A program made the translations under genes and the position numbers. A DNA stretch of 64,000 nucleotides from Hathewaya limosa (GTDB lineage: Bacteria; Bacillota; Clostridia; Clostridiales; Clostridiaceae), in assembly GCF_030815255.1 (NCBI RefSeq), contig NZ_JAUSWN010000002.1:62001-126000 (forward strand), in the 5' to 3' direction. Shown piece by piece: positions 48,714 through 57,989 of the stretch. The notes below the pieces were generated by a model. That model did not search any database. It saw only the letters and a list, made by a program, of their open reading frames with translations, and had not been told where the DNA came from. Each line of letters starts with the position of its first letter. Within the stretch, counting starts at the first letter, position 1.

Positions 48714-50018
48714 TTAACACATAGGAATAACTATATTTACTTTAAATACTTTATCACTATAATCTATTCTCATGTCACCCTTATATTTTTCCAATGCCAT
48801 TTTTACATTAATTAATCCAATAGCCTCATGATTTTTTTTAGTTGATTTAAATATCTCCTTACTTTTTATAGGTTTACTATTTATAGAATTAGTAATATTA
48901 ATTACTATAAAATCATTAAATTTATCAACTTTTAAACATATATATTTATCATTAAATACATTTTTTGTACCTTCTATTGCATTATCTAAAAGATTTGAAA
49001 ATATAGTAGTTAAGTCAATATCTTCAATAAACTCTAAAGTTACTTCTCCTATTTTACAATTAAAATCTATACAAAACACCTCTGCTCTTTGAACCTTATC
49101 GTTAATAATGATATTAAGTACTCTATTACTCGTATAATATTTTTGTACAAACTTATCAAATAACTTGTACATATTTTTAGAGTACTGTTGAGCTTTTTCA
49201 TTTTGGTTAAACTTATATAATTCTTCTATAGTCTGTAGATGATTTTTCATGTCATGAATTATTTTTCTAGAACTTCTATACTTACTATCTAGATTACTAT
49301 AATATTCGTATTGCATCTTACATTGTTGTTCATAAAGTAATATCTTATTTTTCAGCTCATTATTCTTTGATATAGATTCAAAAATATTAGTAATAAATAT
49401 ATTTAAAATAATAATTGAGGTTATACTTATTAGTAATAAAATTGTATCTTCAATAGATAAATATACTTGGATATACATCATAAGTACAGTTATATAGAAA
49501 ATACTAAATATAGGTAAAATAAGAAAATTTAAATATTGTATCATGCTAATCATTTTAATTTTTTTATTTTTATACCATATTAAAAATAACCTTGAAGCAC
49601 TTAGATTAGAAAACTGTGTAACTATACTTGTTGTTATTAAAAATATATCTAAACTATAAAAATTTATATTTGCACAAGTACAGATTATTTGAAACAAATA
49701 ACTTGCACCTACTTGAAAAACTATCAGCACTATAATATAAATACTATAATATAAGATAAAGATTTTCTTATTATTATAAAAAAAATGACCAATAACAATA
49801 GTTATAATTATACTGATAATTAAATTTAATGTATTACTACAAAACATTTTTGAAATAAAGATTATAAGAGTAAATATTAAATAAACAAATATATAAGCAT
49901 ATTCACTATAATATATATTTCTTTCAAACTTACTCATAAAATTTAATATTATATATGTCGAAAATAACCCTAATATAAACATTATTAAATTTCCTAAAAT
50001 TGTAATTGTATCAATCAT
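48714..50018 (-). CDS. GHKL (AgrC-like) sensor histidine kinase
   Basis: A 434-residue membrane sensor. Six or seven membrane segments fill the first 215 residues, then a dimerisation helix with IIHDMKNHLQ as the phospho-acceptor region, and a GHKL ATPase domain (NLLDNAIEGTKN near residue 345, IGLINVKMALEKY). I chose the ATG at 50018, preceded by GGGGGA; a TTG at 50033 is in the ribosome site itself. With the LytTR regulator 19 bases upstream it forms an Agr-type two-component system. Confidence 0.88.
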   Translation of the reverse strand: MIDTITILGNLIMFILGLFSTYIILNFMSKFERNIYYSEYAYIFVYLIFTLIIFISKMFCSNTLNLIISIIITIVIGHFFYNNKKIFILYYSIYIIVLIVFQVGASYLFQIICTCANINFYSLDIFLITTSIVTQFSNLSASRLFLIWYKNKKIKMISMIQYLNFLILPIFSIFYITVLMMYIQVYLSIEDTILLLISITSIIILNIFITNIFESISKNNELKNKILLYEQQCKMQYEYYSNLDSKYRSSRKIIHDMKNHLQTIEELYKFNQNEKAQQYSKNMYKLFDKFVQKYYTSNRVLNIIINDKVQRAEVFCIDFNCKIGEVTLEFIEDIDLTTIFSNLLDNAIEGTKNVFNDKYICLKVDKFNDFIVINITNSINSKPIKSKEIFKSTKKNHEAIGLINVKMALEKYKGDMRIDYSDKVFKVNIVIPMC

Positions 50019-50037
50019 ACTGAAATCCCCCAATTAT

Positions 50038-50745
50038 TTATTTCCAAATATGATTTTCCAAGAATATATTAAATGTTTCTCTAAATTCAACTGATCTTTT
50101 TTGAGAAAGAGGAACAATACTTCCATCCAACATTAAAAGATCATATCCCTTTATTGCCTTAATATAAAATAAGTTTACAGTAAAACTCTTATGCGGTACT
50201 AAAAACCCGAAACATTCCATATCAACAGCGATAGAAGATATCTTTTGTTTTGTTATATATGTTTTATTTAGAGTTTTAATTTTTACTTTTCTATTTACAT
50301 ATTCAAAATAATATATATCACTTGGAGCCAATCGTATGATCCCTTCATTTGTTACAAACTCAATTAAGTTATTTTCCTTTTTATTATTAAAATACTGCGT
50401 AGCCTCATCTAATTGAGAATATATTTTTTCCTTTACAATAGGCTTACTTAAATATCCAAAAGCATGAACTTCAAAAGCCAAATTTGTATACTCAGTAAAG
50501 TTTGTAACATATATTATCTTTACATTCTTATCATATTTCCTTATATGTTTTGCAGTTTCAATGCCATCTAATCCTTGCATATCAATATCTAAAAATATAA
50601 TATCAAAGATCTTTTGTTCTTGTAATAACTCTTCTCCACATTCATAAGTCGCTATTAAACATTTGTCATTTTTATATTCTTCTAGACACTCCTTCATTCT
50701 ACTTATAACATTTTTATTATCATCACATATTGCAATATTAATCAT
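50038..50745 (-). CDS. LytTR-family response regulator
   Basis: A 235-residue regulator of the AgrA/LytR type. The receiver domain (about 1-120) has the phospho-acceptor Asp in IIFLDIDMQGLDG and a switch Lys in YLSKPI. The LytTR DNA-binding domain (about 135-235) has IYYFEYVNRKVKI and VPHKSFTVNLFYI. It leads the four-gene operon with the GHKL kinase, YhfC protease and lipoprotein. Bases 50746-51012 upstream are AT-rich and hold no gene. Confidence 0.9.
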   Translation of the reverse strand: MINIAICDDNKNVISRMKECLEEYKNDKCLIATYECGEELLQEQKIFDIIFLDIDMQGLDGIETAKHIRKYDKNVKIIYVTNFTEYTNLAFEVHAFGYLSKPIVKEKIYSQLDEATQYFNNKKENNLIEFVTNEGIIRLAPSDIYYFEYVNRKVKIKTLNKTYITKQKISSIAVDMECFGFLVPHKSFTVNLFYIKAIKGYDLLMLDGSIVPLSQKRSVEFRETFNIFLENHIWK

Positions 50746-51012
50746 ACTATCTCCACCAGTGAATATTTTATATTTTATTTTCCTAGGTAAGTTAATTATA
50801 AAATATATTATTTTTATTACAACATAGATTACTTAATATACAGTTTTTAATACCTAATATACATACTTATAATATAAAATTTATCTTAAAATAATACTAA
50901 AATTGTTTTAAGATGTTTTCCTATCTTTTTGTTGAATTTAGCATTAAAAACATAGAAATTTTGTTCATTTAAAAATTTCTCTACATTATTAAACATTAAA
51001 TTTAAGCAATAA

Positions 51013-51055
51013 AAAATTCTCGCCTAAAGATATTAATCTTGTAAGCGAGAATTTT
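51013..51055 (-). terminator. terminator of the PhnA-like gene
   Basis: AAAATTCTCGC / GCGAGAATTTT perfect stem with a 21-base loop, downstream of the PhnA-like gene. Confidence 0.8.
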
Positions 51056-51119
51056 AATGTTTTTATTATAAATTTATCATAGGTAATTATATAAACTATA
51101 CAATATTTTTTATATTAAA

Positions 51120-51461
51120 TTATAATTTTTTAACAAACTCTGATTTCAGTTTCATAGCACCAAATCCATCAATTTTACAATCAATGTTATGATCACCTTC
51201 AACTAAACGTATATTCTTTACTTTAGTACCTTTCTTTAATGCAGATGAACAACCTTTTACCTTAAGATCTTTAATTATTGTTACAGAATCTCCATCACTT
51301 AAAAGATTTCCATTTGAATCTTTAACAATTAATTCATCTTCATTATTTTGATTTTCTGACTGTAAATTCCACTCATATGCACATTCTGGACAAACAAAAA
51401 AATTGCCATCCTCATAAGTATATTGTGAATTACATTTTGGACAATTTGGTAAGCTACTCAT
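51120..51461 (-). CDS. PhnA/YjdM-like zinc-ribbon protein
   Basis: A 113-residue protein with an N-terminal zinc ribbon (CPKCNSQYTYEDGNFFVCPEC) and the small C-terminal domain of the PhnA/YjdM family (DSNGNLLSDGDSVTIIKDLKVKG and VKNIRLVEGDHNIDCKIDG). Despite the name it is not part of phosphonate breakdown in most bacteria and its role is unsettled. Single gene with a GGAG site. Confidence 0.88.
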   Translation of the reverse strand: MSSLPNCPKCNSQYTYEDGNFFVCPECAYEWNLQSENQNNEDELIVKDSNGNLLSDGDSVTIIKDLKVKGCSSALKKGTKVKNIRLVEGDHNIDCKIDGFGAMKLKSEFVKKL

Positions 51462-51586
51462 ATTTTAAATTTCTCCTTTGTTCTTAAATCTTTTTCTCAA
51501 ACATTATACATGAATTTTAAATAATAATAAAATAAATTTCTCATTTTATTTTAGTTTTAATATTTTTAATTCTAATTATGTAGTAT

Positions 51587-52330
51587 TTACTCAAAATACA
51601 TGCGAAGAAATTTAATCATACTATCTTTATTTTGTTGAAGTTGAGATATCCTATTTACATTGGCTCCAGAGGGGTGTGGAAACCCCCTTAGTATTTGCTT
51701 ACTATCTATAACTCCATCTGATTGTAACTTACATAATACCTCTTCCACAGCCTTACCTAATGGTATTAATAATAGTTTTTTATGATCTTTTATGCTTTGT
51801 AGTTCATTAACAAAGTTATCATAAACATACTGCATCAAAAACTCATTCTTTAAAAGTTTAGGTGTATGGCCAGTATAGTTTTGTTTATTAACAAATACAG
51901 AATAAGGAATTAGGGACACCGTGTGTAATAAATAATCTTTATTGGAAAACAATTCATCACAACTATTAATATCTAAAATCTTATTAAGTTCTATTTCATT
52001 TAACATAGATATTATATTTTTTCTTAAACTACCACTAAATCTTCCTGAAACCTTACATTTATATTGTATAACCTTAATGTTCTCATTTAACTCCAATTCT
52101 TTTCTAGCAGTAGCTATGGCCATATTCATCTGTTGAAAACCTGGAGTTATTCCAATTATAAAAATACGTGCCCTTTGATTTATATATTCATTATGTGGTG
52201 CATAATATATTTCCATCTTATCTTGTTTATCAATCAAAAAATCTGATGTTAACAACTCTTCTCTTGTGTATTTATCTTTCAAAGGTAATTTTTTAATAAC
52301 TTCTTTATAATCACTTAGCATCTTTTTCAT
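51587..52330 (-). CDS. uracil-DNA-glycosylase-superfamily protein
   Basis: A 247-residue protein with the two hallmark UDG-superfamily motifs: IIGITPG near residue 55 and GFPHPSGAN near 220, the latter holding the His of the leucine-loop motif. The region between (YAPHNEYINQRARIF, SLIPYSVFV, LIPLGKAVEE) fits the fold. Unlike classical UNG it has a different motif A, so its base specificity is unknown. It is transcribed alone with a GGAG site. Confidence 0.75.
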   Translation of the reverse strand: MKKMLSDYKEVIKKLPLKDKYTREELLTSDFLIDKQDKMEIYYAPHNEYINQRARIFIIGITPGFQQMNMAIATARKELELNENIKVIQYKCKVSGRFSGSLRKNIISMLNEIELNKILDINSCDELFSNKDYLLHTVSLIPYSVFVNKQNYTGHTPKLLKNEFLMQYVYDNFVNELQSIKDHKKLLLIPLGKAVEEVLCKLQSDGVIDSKQILRGFPHPSGANVNRISQLQQNKDSMIKFLRMYFE

Positions 52331-52660
52331 AAATTTACTCCTATAGAATTATTTCTTTTTATCAATTTTAAAACAATATTATAATAAGTTTATGATTTTA
52401 CAATTTATAACTAATTATTCGCTTTAATATTTTATATACTTTTTAAAATAAGCTTATTTAGATTTATAGTCTCTTCTTTAAAAATTTCCCCTAATAGCAT
52501 TATTTCTAATATAATTCTAAACTTTCATCTAGGACTAATGTCAATAAGAAACTATAAAGACATTTTAGTTTTGCTTAGTTAATTATAATTATTTATGAAA
52601 ACATTGTCACTTATAATCTGTTATTTGTTTTATCTTCTTATTTATTCCACTTTTACATGC
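52331..52660. other. intergenic region before the chemoreceptor, no gene seen
   Basis: Some 330 AT-rich bases between divergent genes. No ORF or RNA element recognised. It carries the promoters of the UDG-like gene (minus) and, at its right end, the chemoreceptor. Confidence 0.4.
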
Positions 52661-52687
52661 TAAACTTGTATAGCGTTAAAACGATAA
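52661..52687 (+). promoter_or_regulatory. possible sigma-D (motility) promoter
   Basis: TAAA (52661-52664), a 15-base spacer and AACGATAA (52680-52687) resemble the sigma-D consensus TAAA-N15-GCCGATAT. It sits 33 bases before a chemoreceptor gene, the expected type of target. Confidence 0.5.
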
Positions 52688-52720
52688 TTAAACATACAAT
52701 TTTATAGGGAGTGGAATATA

Positions 52721-54724
52721 TTGAAAAAAAGTTTTAAAAAAGATTTATTAACAAAATCCATAATATTATTATGTATATCGCTTACATTATCTACCTTTAT
52801 TTTTATCTTTCTACATGTTAAGTATATGCTAAAAACCAACATTGAATATCTAAATGAAACTTCTACAGGTTCCCAAAACTTAATTCTTAAAGCCATTGAT
52901 TCTGTTAGAGGTTCTACTGACCTTCTAGCAAAAGATTTAGGTACATTACAAAATTCAGGTAATATAGATAATCAAAAAATGATTGAAAATTTAGTATCTA
53001 CTAATTTATTTGTAAAAAGAGCCTTTATTACAAACATCACAGGAATGCAAATAGCGAAGTACCCTAACATAGGAAATATAAATATTTCTCATAGAGATTA
53101 TTTTAAAAAAGCCATACAGGGAAAAGGAAACTTCTCTCCGGTTATAACCTCTAAAGTTACTGGTGAATCAATTATAATCTATTGCACTCCAATAATTAAC
53201 AATGGAATTATTACTGGAACTGTTTCTTCTATTTTTGAAATCAATAGTTTAAGTGAAATTTTAAGATCTACAACTAAAGATTTAAACTGTTCATTTGGAC
53301 TGTTAGACAATAAGGGTTCATTATTGTTAACTAATATGAAAAATTCTCTACTTGTAAATTCACTACAAAACGAGAAATCAAATAGTAAAAAAGTCGTTAA
53401 CTTATCGGAACTTCCTCCTGTAAAAAACTTAATGAATAATCAGTCTGGTAATGGTAAGTTCAAGTTATACGATACTACTGCATTGGTTAATTATAAATCA
53501 TTTAATAACTCTCAATTAAACTTAATTATAGCAATGCCTTATTCAACTATAACAAACAGCATTTTAAACTACATATTAATTGGTATAGCAATATTATTTT
53601 TTATTTTAATAATATCTATAACATTAATAAAAGGTATAACAAATAAAATTACGAATCCAATTACCACATTATCTCAAAACCTTAAGGAGTTATCTGAAGG
53701 TAACTTAAACATAAATATTAATGATGATATATTACATACCGGCAATGAATTTTCTGAACTTGGCAAAGGTTTTATAAGCTTCTCATATAAAATCAAACTA
53801 ATTATAAGTCAATTACAAAAAAACATTAAGGATTTAAATGACTACTCAGGTAAGTTATATTTAATGGTGGATAGTAATCAAGATGCTCAAATATCTATTT
53901 CTAATATGATGACTGATGTCAATGATAAAATGAACTCTAACTTAGATTCACTAAGAGAAAATTTAACCATATTAGAAGAGTTCTCTAAAGGTATTGATAA
54001 TGTATCCGTTAACTTAGAAAGCCTAAATACTATAGTTCATGTTTCAACTACATCTGCAGAACAGGGAGCATCTCATGCTAACAAAACACAAAACATTCTC
54101 AATGATTCTGTAAATGATTTATCAACCGTAACTATAAAAATGAAAAAATTAGCTAATATTTCTACTGAAGTTAATTCACTTACTGAAATTATTAATAATA
54201 TCGCTAAACAAACTAACTTATTAGCTCTTAATGCTGCTATTGAAGCCGCTCATGCTGGAGAATCTGGCAAAGGTTTTTCAGTAGTCGCTGAAGAAATAAA
54301 AAAATTAGCCCAGTTAAGTTCATCATCTTCACAGGATATAAACAAACTACTATCTAATATTAAATTAGAGATAACAACTACTTCAGATATTATAAATACT
54401 ATGAGTGGTAAATTTAAAAACCTTGTGGAAGATACATCACTGACTACTAATCTTATGAATGAAATTAAAGATAAGGCTATAACTTGTCAAAGTTCTGTAG
54501 AAGAAATTATAGGCATAATGGAGGAACAAACAGCTGGTATAGAAGAAAGCACTGCATCCTTAAACACGGTCGTTACTTATATACATGAAACTGTGCAATC
54601 TTTTGAATGCATGGACAAAAAAATAAAAACTCAATCAGAAAGTTTATCTTCTCTATCTAATTTATCTTCATCGTTAACTGAAATGAGTAATACCATAAAA
54701 GAAAATATTGATTACTTTAAATAA
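52721..54724 (+). CDS. transmembrane chemoreceptor with extracellular Cache domain
   Basis: A methyl-accepting chemotaxis protein of 667 residues, started at TTG with a GGGAGTGG site. It has one N-terminal membrane segment (about 13-33), an extracellular double-Cache-like sensor (about 40-280, with SHRDYFKKAIQGK), a second membrane segment (about 285-305) and a HAMP domain. The signalling region contains AKQTNLLALNAAIEAAHAGE near residues 495-520. Coiled coils flank the tip. Its ligand is unknown. It is a single gene with its own promoter and terminator. Confidence 0.92.
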   Translation: MKKSFKKDLLTKSIILLCISLTLSTFIFIFLHVKYMLKTNIEYLNETSTGSQNLILKAIDSVRGSTDLLAKDLGTLQNSGNIDNQKMIENLVSTNLFVKRAFITNITGMQIAKYPNIGNINISHRDYFKKAIQGKGNFSPVITSKVTGESIIIYCTPIINNGIITGTVSSIFEINSLSEILRSTTKDLNCSFGLLDNKGSLLLTNMKNSLLVNSLQNEKSNSKKVVNLSELPPVKNLMNNQSGNGKFKLYDTTALVNYKSFNNSQLNLIIAMPYSTITNSILNYILIGIAILFFILIISITLIKGITNKITNPITTLSQNLKELSEGNLNININDDILHTGNEFSELGKGFISFSYKIKLIISQLQKNIKDLNDYSGKLYLMVDSNQDAQISISNMMTDVNDKMNSNLDSLRENLTILEEFSKGIDNVSVNLESLNTIVHVSTTSAEQGASHANKTQNILNDSVNDLSTVTIKMKKLANISTEVNSLTEIINNIAKQTNLLALNAAIEAAHAGESGKGFSVVAEEIKKLAQLSSSSSQDINKLLSNIKLEITTTSDIINTMSGKFKNLVEDTSLTTNLMNEIKDKAITCQSSVEEIIGIMEEQTAGIEESTASLNTVVTYIHETVQSFECMDKKIKTQSESLSSLSNLSSSLTEMSNTIKENIDYFK

Positions 54725-54740
54725 ACCCGTATAAAAATAA

Positions 54741-54778
54741 AAAGATAGTAATTTTAGCTACTTGAAATTACTATCTTT
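54741..54778 (+). terminator. intrinsic terminator
   Basis: AAAGATAGTAATTT and its perfect complement with a ten-base loop, following the chemoreceptor gene. Confidence 0.85.
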
Positions 54779-54807
54779 TATATTTATTGAAATTAATTAT
54801 TATAATC

Positions 54808-55003
54808 TTAAGCTTCTATTAAAACTTCCTTATTATTAATATTAAGTATTGAAATCTTAGCTGTCCCCACTAAGTTCTCCTCTACCATCTTAGCTAAGTC
54901 ATTTAAAGCATTTTGGAACCTCTTGAATCTTGTTTCATTATATAAAAAATAAACATAACTAATTTGAATAACCTTTCTAGTAAGCTCAACTAAATTGAAA
55001 TTT
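54808..55003 (-). pseudogene. 3' remnant of an unidentified gene
   Basis: The minus strand has an open frame of about 65 codons without a start codon. It ends in TAA at 54808 and reads, in part, VELTRKVIQIS ... NETRFKRFQNALNDLA and ILNINNKEVLIEA. The upstream end is cut by stops, so this looks like the remaining end of a broken gene. Family not recognised. Confidence 0.45.
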
Positions 55004-55245
55004 CTAAACCATTAACAACTTTATATAGCAAATTAATCTACATAAAAAATACATTCCTATAGTGACAACTAATGTAATCAATCCTGAACAAACTACTAAG
55101 AACGCTTTTTGATATGGTCGTTTTCCAGCCTCACATCTCTTTTCAATTTGATCAAGTTTTTTCCCTCGGTAAAAGCTATGATTTCTCTGTATGTTTGAAT
55201 ATCATGAGTTTTCTTTTGCTTTTCAAGGCATTGTGCATAATACAT
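55004..55245 (-). pseudogene. frameshifted small membrane protein gene
   Basis: From an ATG at 55243-55245 the minus strand reads MYYAQCLEKQKKTHDIQTYR and then loses its frame. One base shift later it reads CEAGKRPYQKAFLVVCSG and a hydrophobic C-terminal segment VTIGMYFLCRLIC before a stop at 55004. A single frameshift near 55160 explains the break. Unidentified family. Confidence 0.45.
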
Positions 55246-55369
55246 TGTAACTCCAAATAACACTAACTATTAAATCTATTTTACATCCCTACTTTTAGCA
55301 TGTAGAAGGATTTTTACATGCCACTTTATTGCACTATACGCGTGTATTAAACAAATTGGAATTTGAAAA

Positions 55370-55690
55370 TTACTTTTTCTTTTTTATTTTTGGAGCAGGA
55401 AGTTCTTCATACATTTTCGTAATGAGTTGATATAGAAATTCTTTATTATCAACATCTTCAACCCAAAGCATTGGTTTTTCCCCATCATAAGGCAACTCTT
55501 CAATTGCTTCTAGCATCAAGTGTCTACTTGCTTTGGTTATCTTAACCAAAAATCTATCATCGTATATTCCACCAAAAATCTTTCCTCGAAAATACAAAAT
55601 ATATTCTCCCATCATTTTTCTAAATGAAATATCATCCAGAGTATCTAATTGTTCAATAATAAAATCTAAATATTCTTGACTAGAAGCCAT
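55370..55690 (-). CDS. TfoX N-terminal-domain protein
   Basis: A 106-residue protein consisting of only the N-terminal domain of TfoX, with EYLDFIIEQL, FRKMMGEYILYFRGKIFGGI and MLWVEDVDNKEFL. In gammaproteobacteria the full-length protein regulates competence; short stand-alone forms in Firmicutes have no known role. The start has an AAGGTGGG site. A terminator-like hairpin lies between it and the rlmH-derived repeat upstream. Confidence 0.85.
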   Translation of the reverse strand: MASSQEYLDFIIEQLDTLDDISFRKMMGEYILYFRGKIFGGIYDDRFLVKITKASRHLMLEAIEELPYDGEKPMLWVEDVDNKEFLYQLITKMYEELPAPKIKKKK

Positions 55691-55811
55691 ATCTTATCCC
55701 ACCTTACAAATTACTATTTGTCTATCACTAAAAAATTATTTTTTTCTTTTATTATAACATATTTTGTTAATTAATCATTACCTATTATACGGTATTTTCA
55801 CCTATAAAAAC

Positions 55812-55844
55812 AGCCTTAGACAAGTTACATCAATGCCTAAGGCT
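55812..55844 (-). terminator. terminator directly after the distal rlmH-end repeat
   Basis: AGCCTTAG / CTAAGGCT stem followed by TGTTTTT on the minus strand. It stands nine bases beyond the repeated rlmH stop codon and may be the original rlmH terminator. Confidence 0.75.
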
Positions 55845-55852
55845 AAAAACCA

Positions 55853-55876
55853 CATTTACTTATGGTACGGTTCTCC
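55853..55876 (-). repeat. distal copy of the rlmH 3' end (att-like direct repeat)
   Basis: On the minus strand it reads GGA-GAA-CCG-TAC-CAT-AAG-TAA (GEPYHK-stop), the same last codons as rlmH, and 22 of 24 bases match 60989-61012. The two differences are T/C and A/T. Upstream sequence does not match rlmH, so only the end is repeated, as expected for a recombination site. Confidence 0.8.
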
Positions 55877-56029
55877 GTATCTATCGTAAGTAAGGTTTTT
55901 TCCACTTTATTCCTATGTATATATTGTACATAATTTTGGTATATTTCTAAAGTACAAATATAGAAATTCCGTAGTGGATGGCTACTGGGGTTTTGAACAT
56001 TTTTTCCCTTGGTATTCCTTATACTGCGC

Positions 56030-56050
56030 ATAAAGATTATTAATCTTTAT
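56030..56050. repeat. perfect palindrome upstream of the small gene
   Basis: ATAAAGATTA-T-TAATCTTTAT, directly before the RNA stem that covers the ribosome site of the small gene. Could be an operator or a minus-strand stem. Confidence 0.45.
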
Positions 56051-56051
56051 G

Positions 56052-56096
56052 TCCCCCTTTGACTATTGGTGGTATTTCATCATAGTTAGAGGGGGA
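56052..56096 (+). promoter_or_regulatory. RNA stem sequestering the ribosome binding site
   Basis: TCCCCCTTTGACTAT (56052-56066) pairs over 15 positions with ATAGTTAGAGGGGGA (56082-56096). Two of the pairs are G-U only if the + strand is transcribed, which suggests selection on the + strand RNA. The GAGGGGG ribosome site of the small gene is inside the stem. Confidence 0.7.
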
Positions 56097-56216
56097 TATT
56101 GGATATGCTAGAATTAACTATAAAAAGCTTTGTTACTATTTATATTATTAAATTAGTTTTAAAACATAATCTTTTTATTTCTAAATTAGTTATCAAGATT
56201 AAATTTCTTGGTATTC

Positions 56217-56230
56217 ATATAGAACTTAAT
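56217..56230. repeat. 14-bp direct repeat, left (IS target duplication)
   Basis: ATATAGAACTTAAT, identical to 57990-58003 on the other side of the IS. It codes for part of the small protein (IELN) on both sides. Confidence 0.75.
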
Positions 56231-57989
56231 TAGATGATTGCAGAATTGAAAATTAAAAACTGTAGATAATTTTCTACATTATAATTAAAAATGTGAAAAA
56301 AAACATCACGACAAAAAGCCTTTTTGGAAAAAGGCATGCGTAGCATTTGAGCTGATATTTAGTTGTGGATATGTTAACTATACTACTATTTTAAGAAATT
56401 TGTTTAGACTTCTCATATAAGTAGGTTTATTCATAGCGTAAGCTACGATAACGTTTATAAGTTTAGATATAGCAGTTAAATATAAATCAGCACGCATGGT
56501 TATGGTGTTTACTGTTCTAGGTTGTTCAATACATGGGTTAAACTTAAGAGAAGATATACATCTTTCAATAGATGTACGAATTGTATAATTTTCATCCCAC
56601 TCTTTTGAGTTTCTTTGGACACCGGGATAAAGTCTAAAATCTTTATCAGGATAAACATAAGTCATACGACCACTTTTGTTGTCAGTACAAGGGTTTTCAC
56701 ATGTATGATAACATTTACCTTTTTTATCTCTATGAGATTTTGGACATGTGAATTTAAATCTAAGACTTCTATTTTTACTTTTACAAGATCCTTCGGATTT
56801 AAATTCTTCTTTAGTTAGTGGGCAAAGAGGGATACCTTGGGTATTAAATTCTAAATCTCCGATTTTATTATTGGATTGATTACGAGAATTAAGAGGTATA
56901 AATACTCGTTTAAATTCTAAATGCTTAAGTAAACCGAAATTATCATAACTATCAAATTCAGAATCACCTAAAAAAGTTTCAAATTTAAAATTAGAATTAG
57001 CTTTTAGGTTTTCTAAAAATGGGATAATTACTGGTTTTAGAGAAGCATTATCATAAAAATATTTTTGTTCTTCAGGGGTAATAAAATTTTTTTCATCTAA
57101 GGATTTGTAAAAATCTTCATCGAGAAACTTTATATTTAAGGGAATACCCCAGCCATTTGTTAAAAGACCAAATTTGTAAAAGTAGCCGAAATGCCCATTA
57201 ACAAAATCTAATTTGATATTAGAATTAGCTTGTGCAAATTTAGGCATGTTCTTATATGCGGCAGCATAAGGATTAAAAATTTCTTTCTTTGTAGCTTTAG
57301 CATAAGATTTCTGCCTATTGATTTCAGCTACAAGTGTTTTAGGATTATTTTCTTTAACTCTTGGTTTTAAGCCAGAAGTATCGTATATAATCATAGAATT
57401 AAGGTTTTTCATAGGTGAATCATTTGGAAGATCATTATTAATGTCTTCACAGATATCAATGACTTTAAGAGCCATTGAGTCAAATAAATTACTAAGATCA
57501 CTTTCAAATGTAGTTTTAAATCTACTGAAAAATGATTCATCAGGTACTGATTTGTAAAAGCCACAGAATTCTCTTATTTCAGTAGAAAATACAAGGAAAA
57601 TTGTTAGTAAAACAGTAGTAGGTATATGAAATATTTGCATGATTAGTAGTGCTGATAATACAGAAGAAAGTTCATATTCCCTATCTTTCCCTAAGTCAGA
57701 ATAATAGTGTTCTTTAAATGAATTAGGAATAAAGGTATTAATATCAAAGTTATGAGCAAGTAACTCAATGAACCCTACGGGTTGTTTAGTAGTCATGTAT
57801 TTTAATTCAGATACCTGTTCAAAAATATTTAGTTGTTTAATTTTATTAAGACAAAACATGTTTGTTCTCCTTCGCTATGATTTATTATTTTGTGTGGGAA
57901 CATTTATTATTTCATAGTGGAGGAAAATATAAAAGCCTAACGGCTAAAAAGTTAGGCGAATCAACGATTGTCAAATTTCGCAATCGATT
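56231..57989. mobile_element. IS1182-like insertion sequence
   Basis: A 1.76-kb element between the 14-base repeats. The ends carry imperfect inverted repeats (GATTGCAGAATTG on the left, GATTGCGAAATTTG read inward on the right). It contains one transposase gene. Its insertion has broken the small gene. Confidence 0.8.
56378..57859 (-). CDS. DDE transposase (IS1182-like)
   Basis: A transposase of 493 residues with an N-terminal DUF772-like part (PDESFFSRFKTTF) and a DDE catalytic core: first Asp in IIYDTSGLKPR, second in LGDSEFDSYDNF, and Glu in TIRTSIERCIS. A cysteine-rich insert of unclear role lies at about 350-400. The start has AAGGAG seven bases before it. The reading frame is intact, so the element may be active. 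Confidence 0.85.
   Translation of the reverse strand: MFCLNKIKQLNIFEQVSELKYMTTKQPVGFIELLAHNFDINTFIPNSFKEHYYSDLGKDREYELSSVLSALLIMQIFHIPTTVLLTIFLVFSTEIREFCGFYKSVPDESFFSRFKTTFESDLSNLFDSMALKVIDICEDINNDLPNDSPMKNLNSMIIYDTSGLKPRVKENNPKTLVAEINRQKSYAKATKKEIFNPYAAAYKNMPKFAQANSNIKLDFVNGHFGYFYKFGLLTNGWGIPLNIKFLDEDFYKSLDEKNFITPEEQKYFYDNASLKPVIIPFLENLKANSNFKFETFLGDSEFDSYDNFGLLKHLEFKRVFIPLNSRNQSNNKIGDLEFNTQGIPLCPLTKEEFKSEGSCKSKNRSLRFKFTCPKSHRDKKGKCYHTCENPCTDNKSGRMTYVYPDKDFRLYPGVQRNSKEWDENYTIRTSIERCISSLKFNPCIEQPRTVNTITMRADLYLTAISKLINVIVAYAMNKPTYMRSLNKFLKIVV

Noticed and set aside
55843..56031. 62-codon minus-strand frame starting MRSIRNTKGK
   Set aside because: It crosses the rlmH-end repeat in another frame, has no ribosome binding site and ends in the terminator stem. 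Probably chance.
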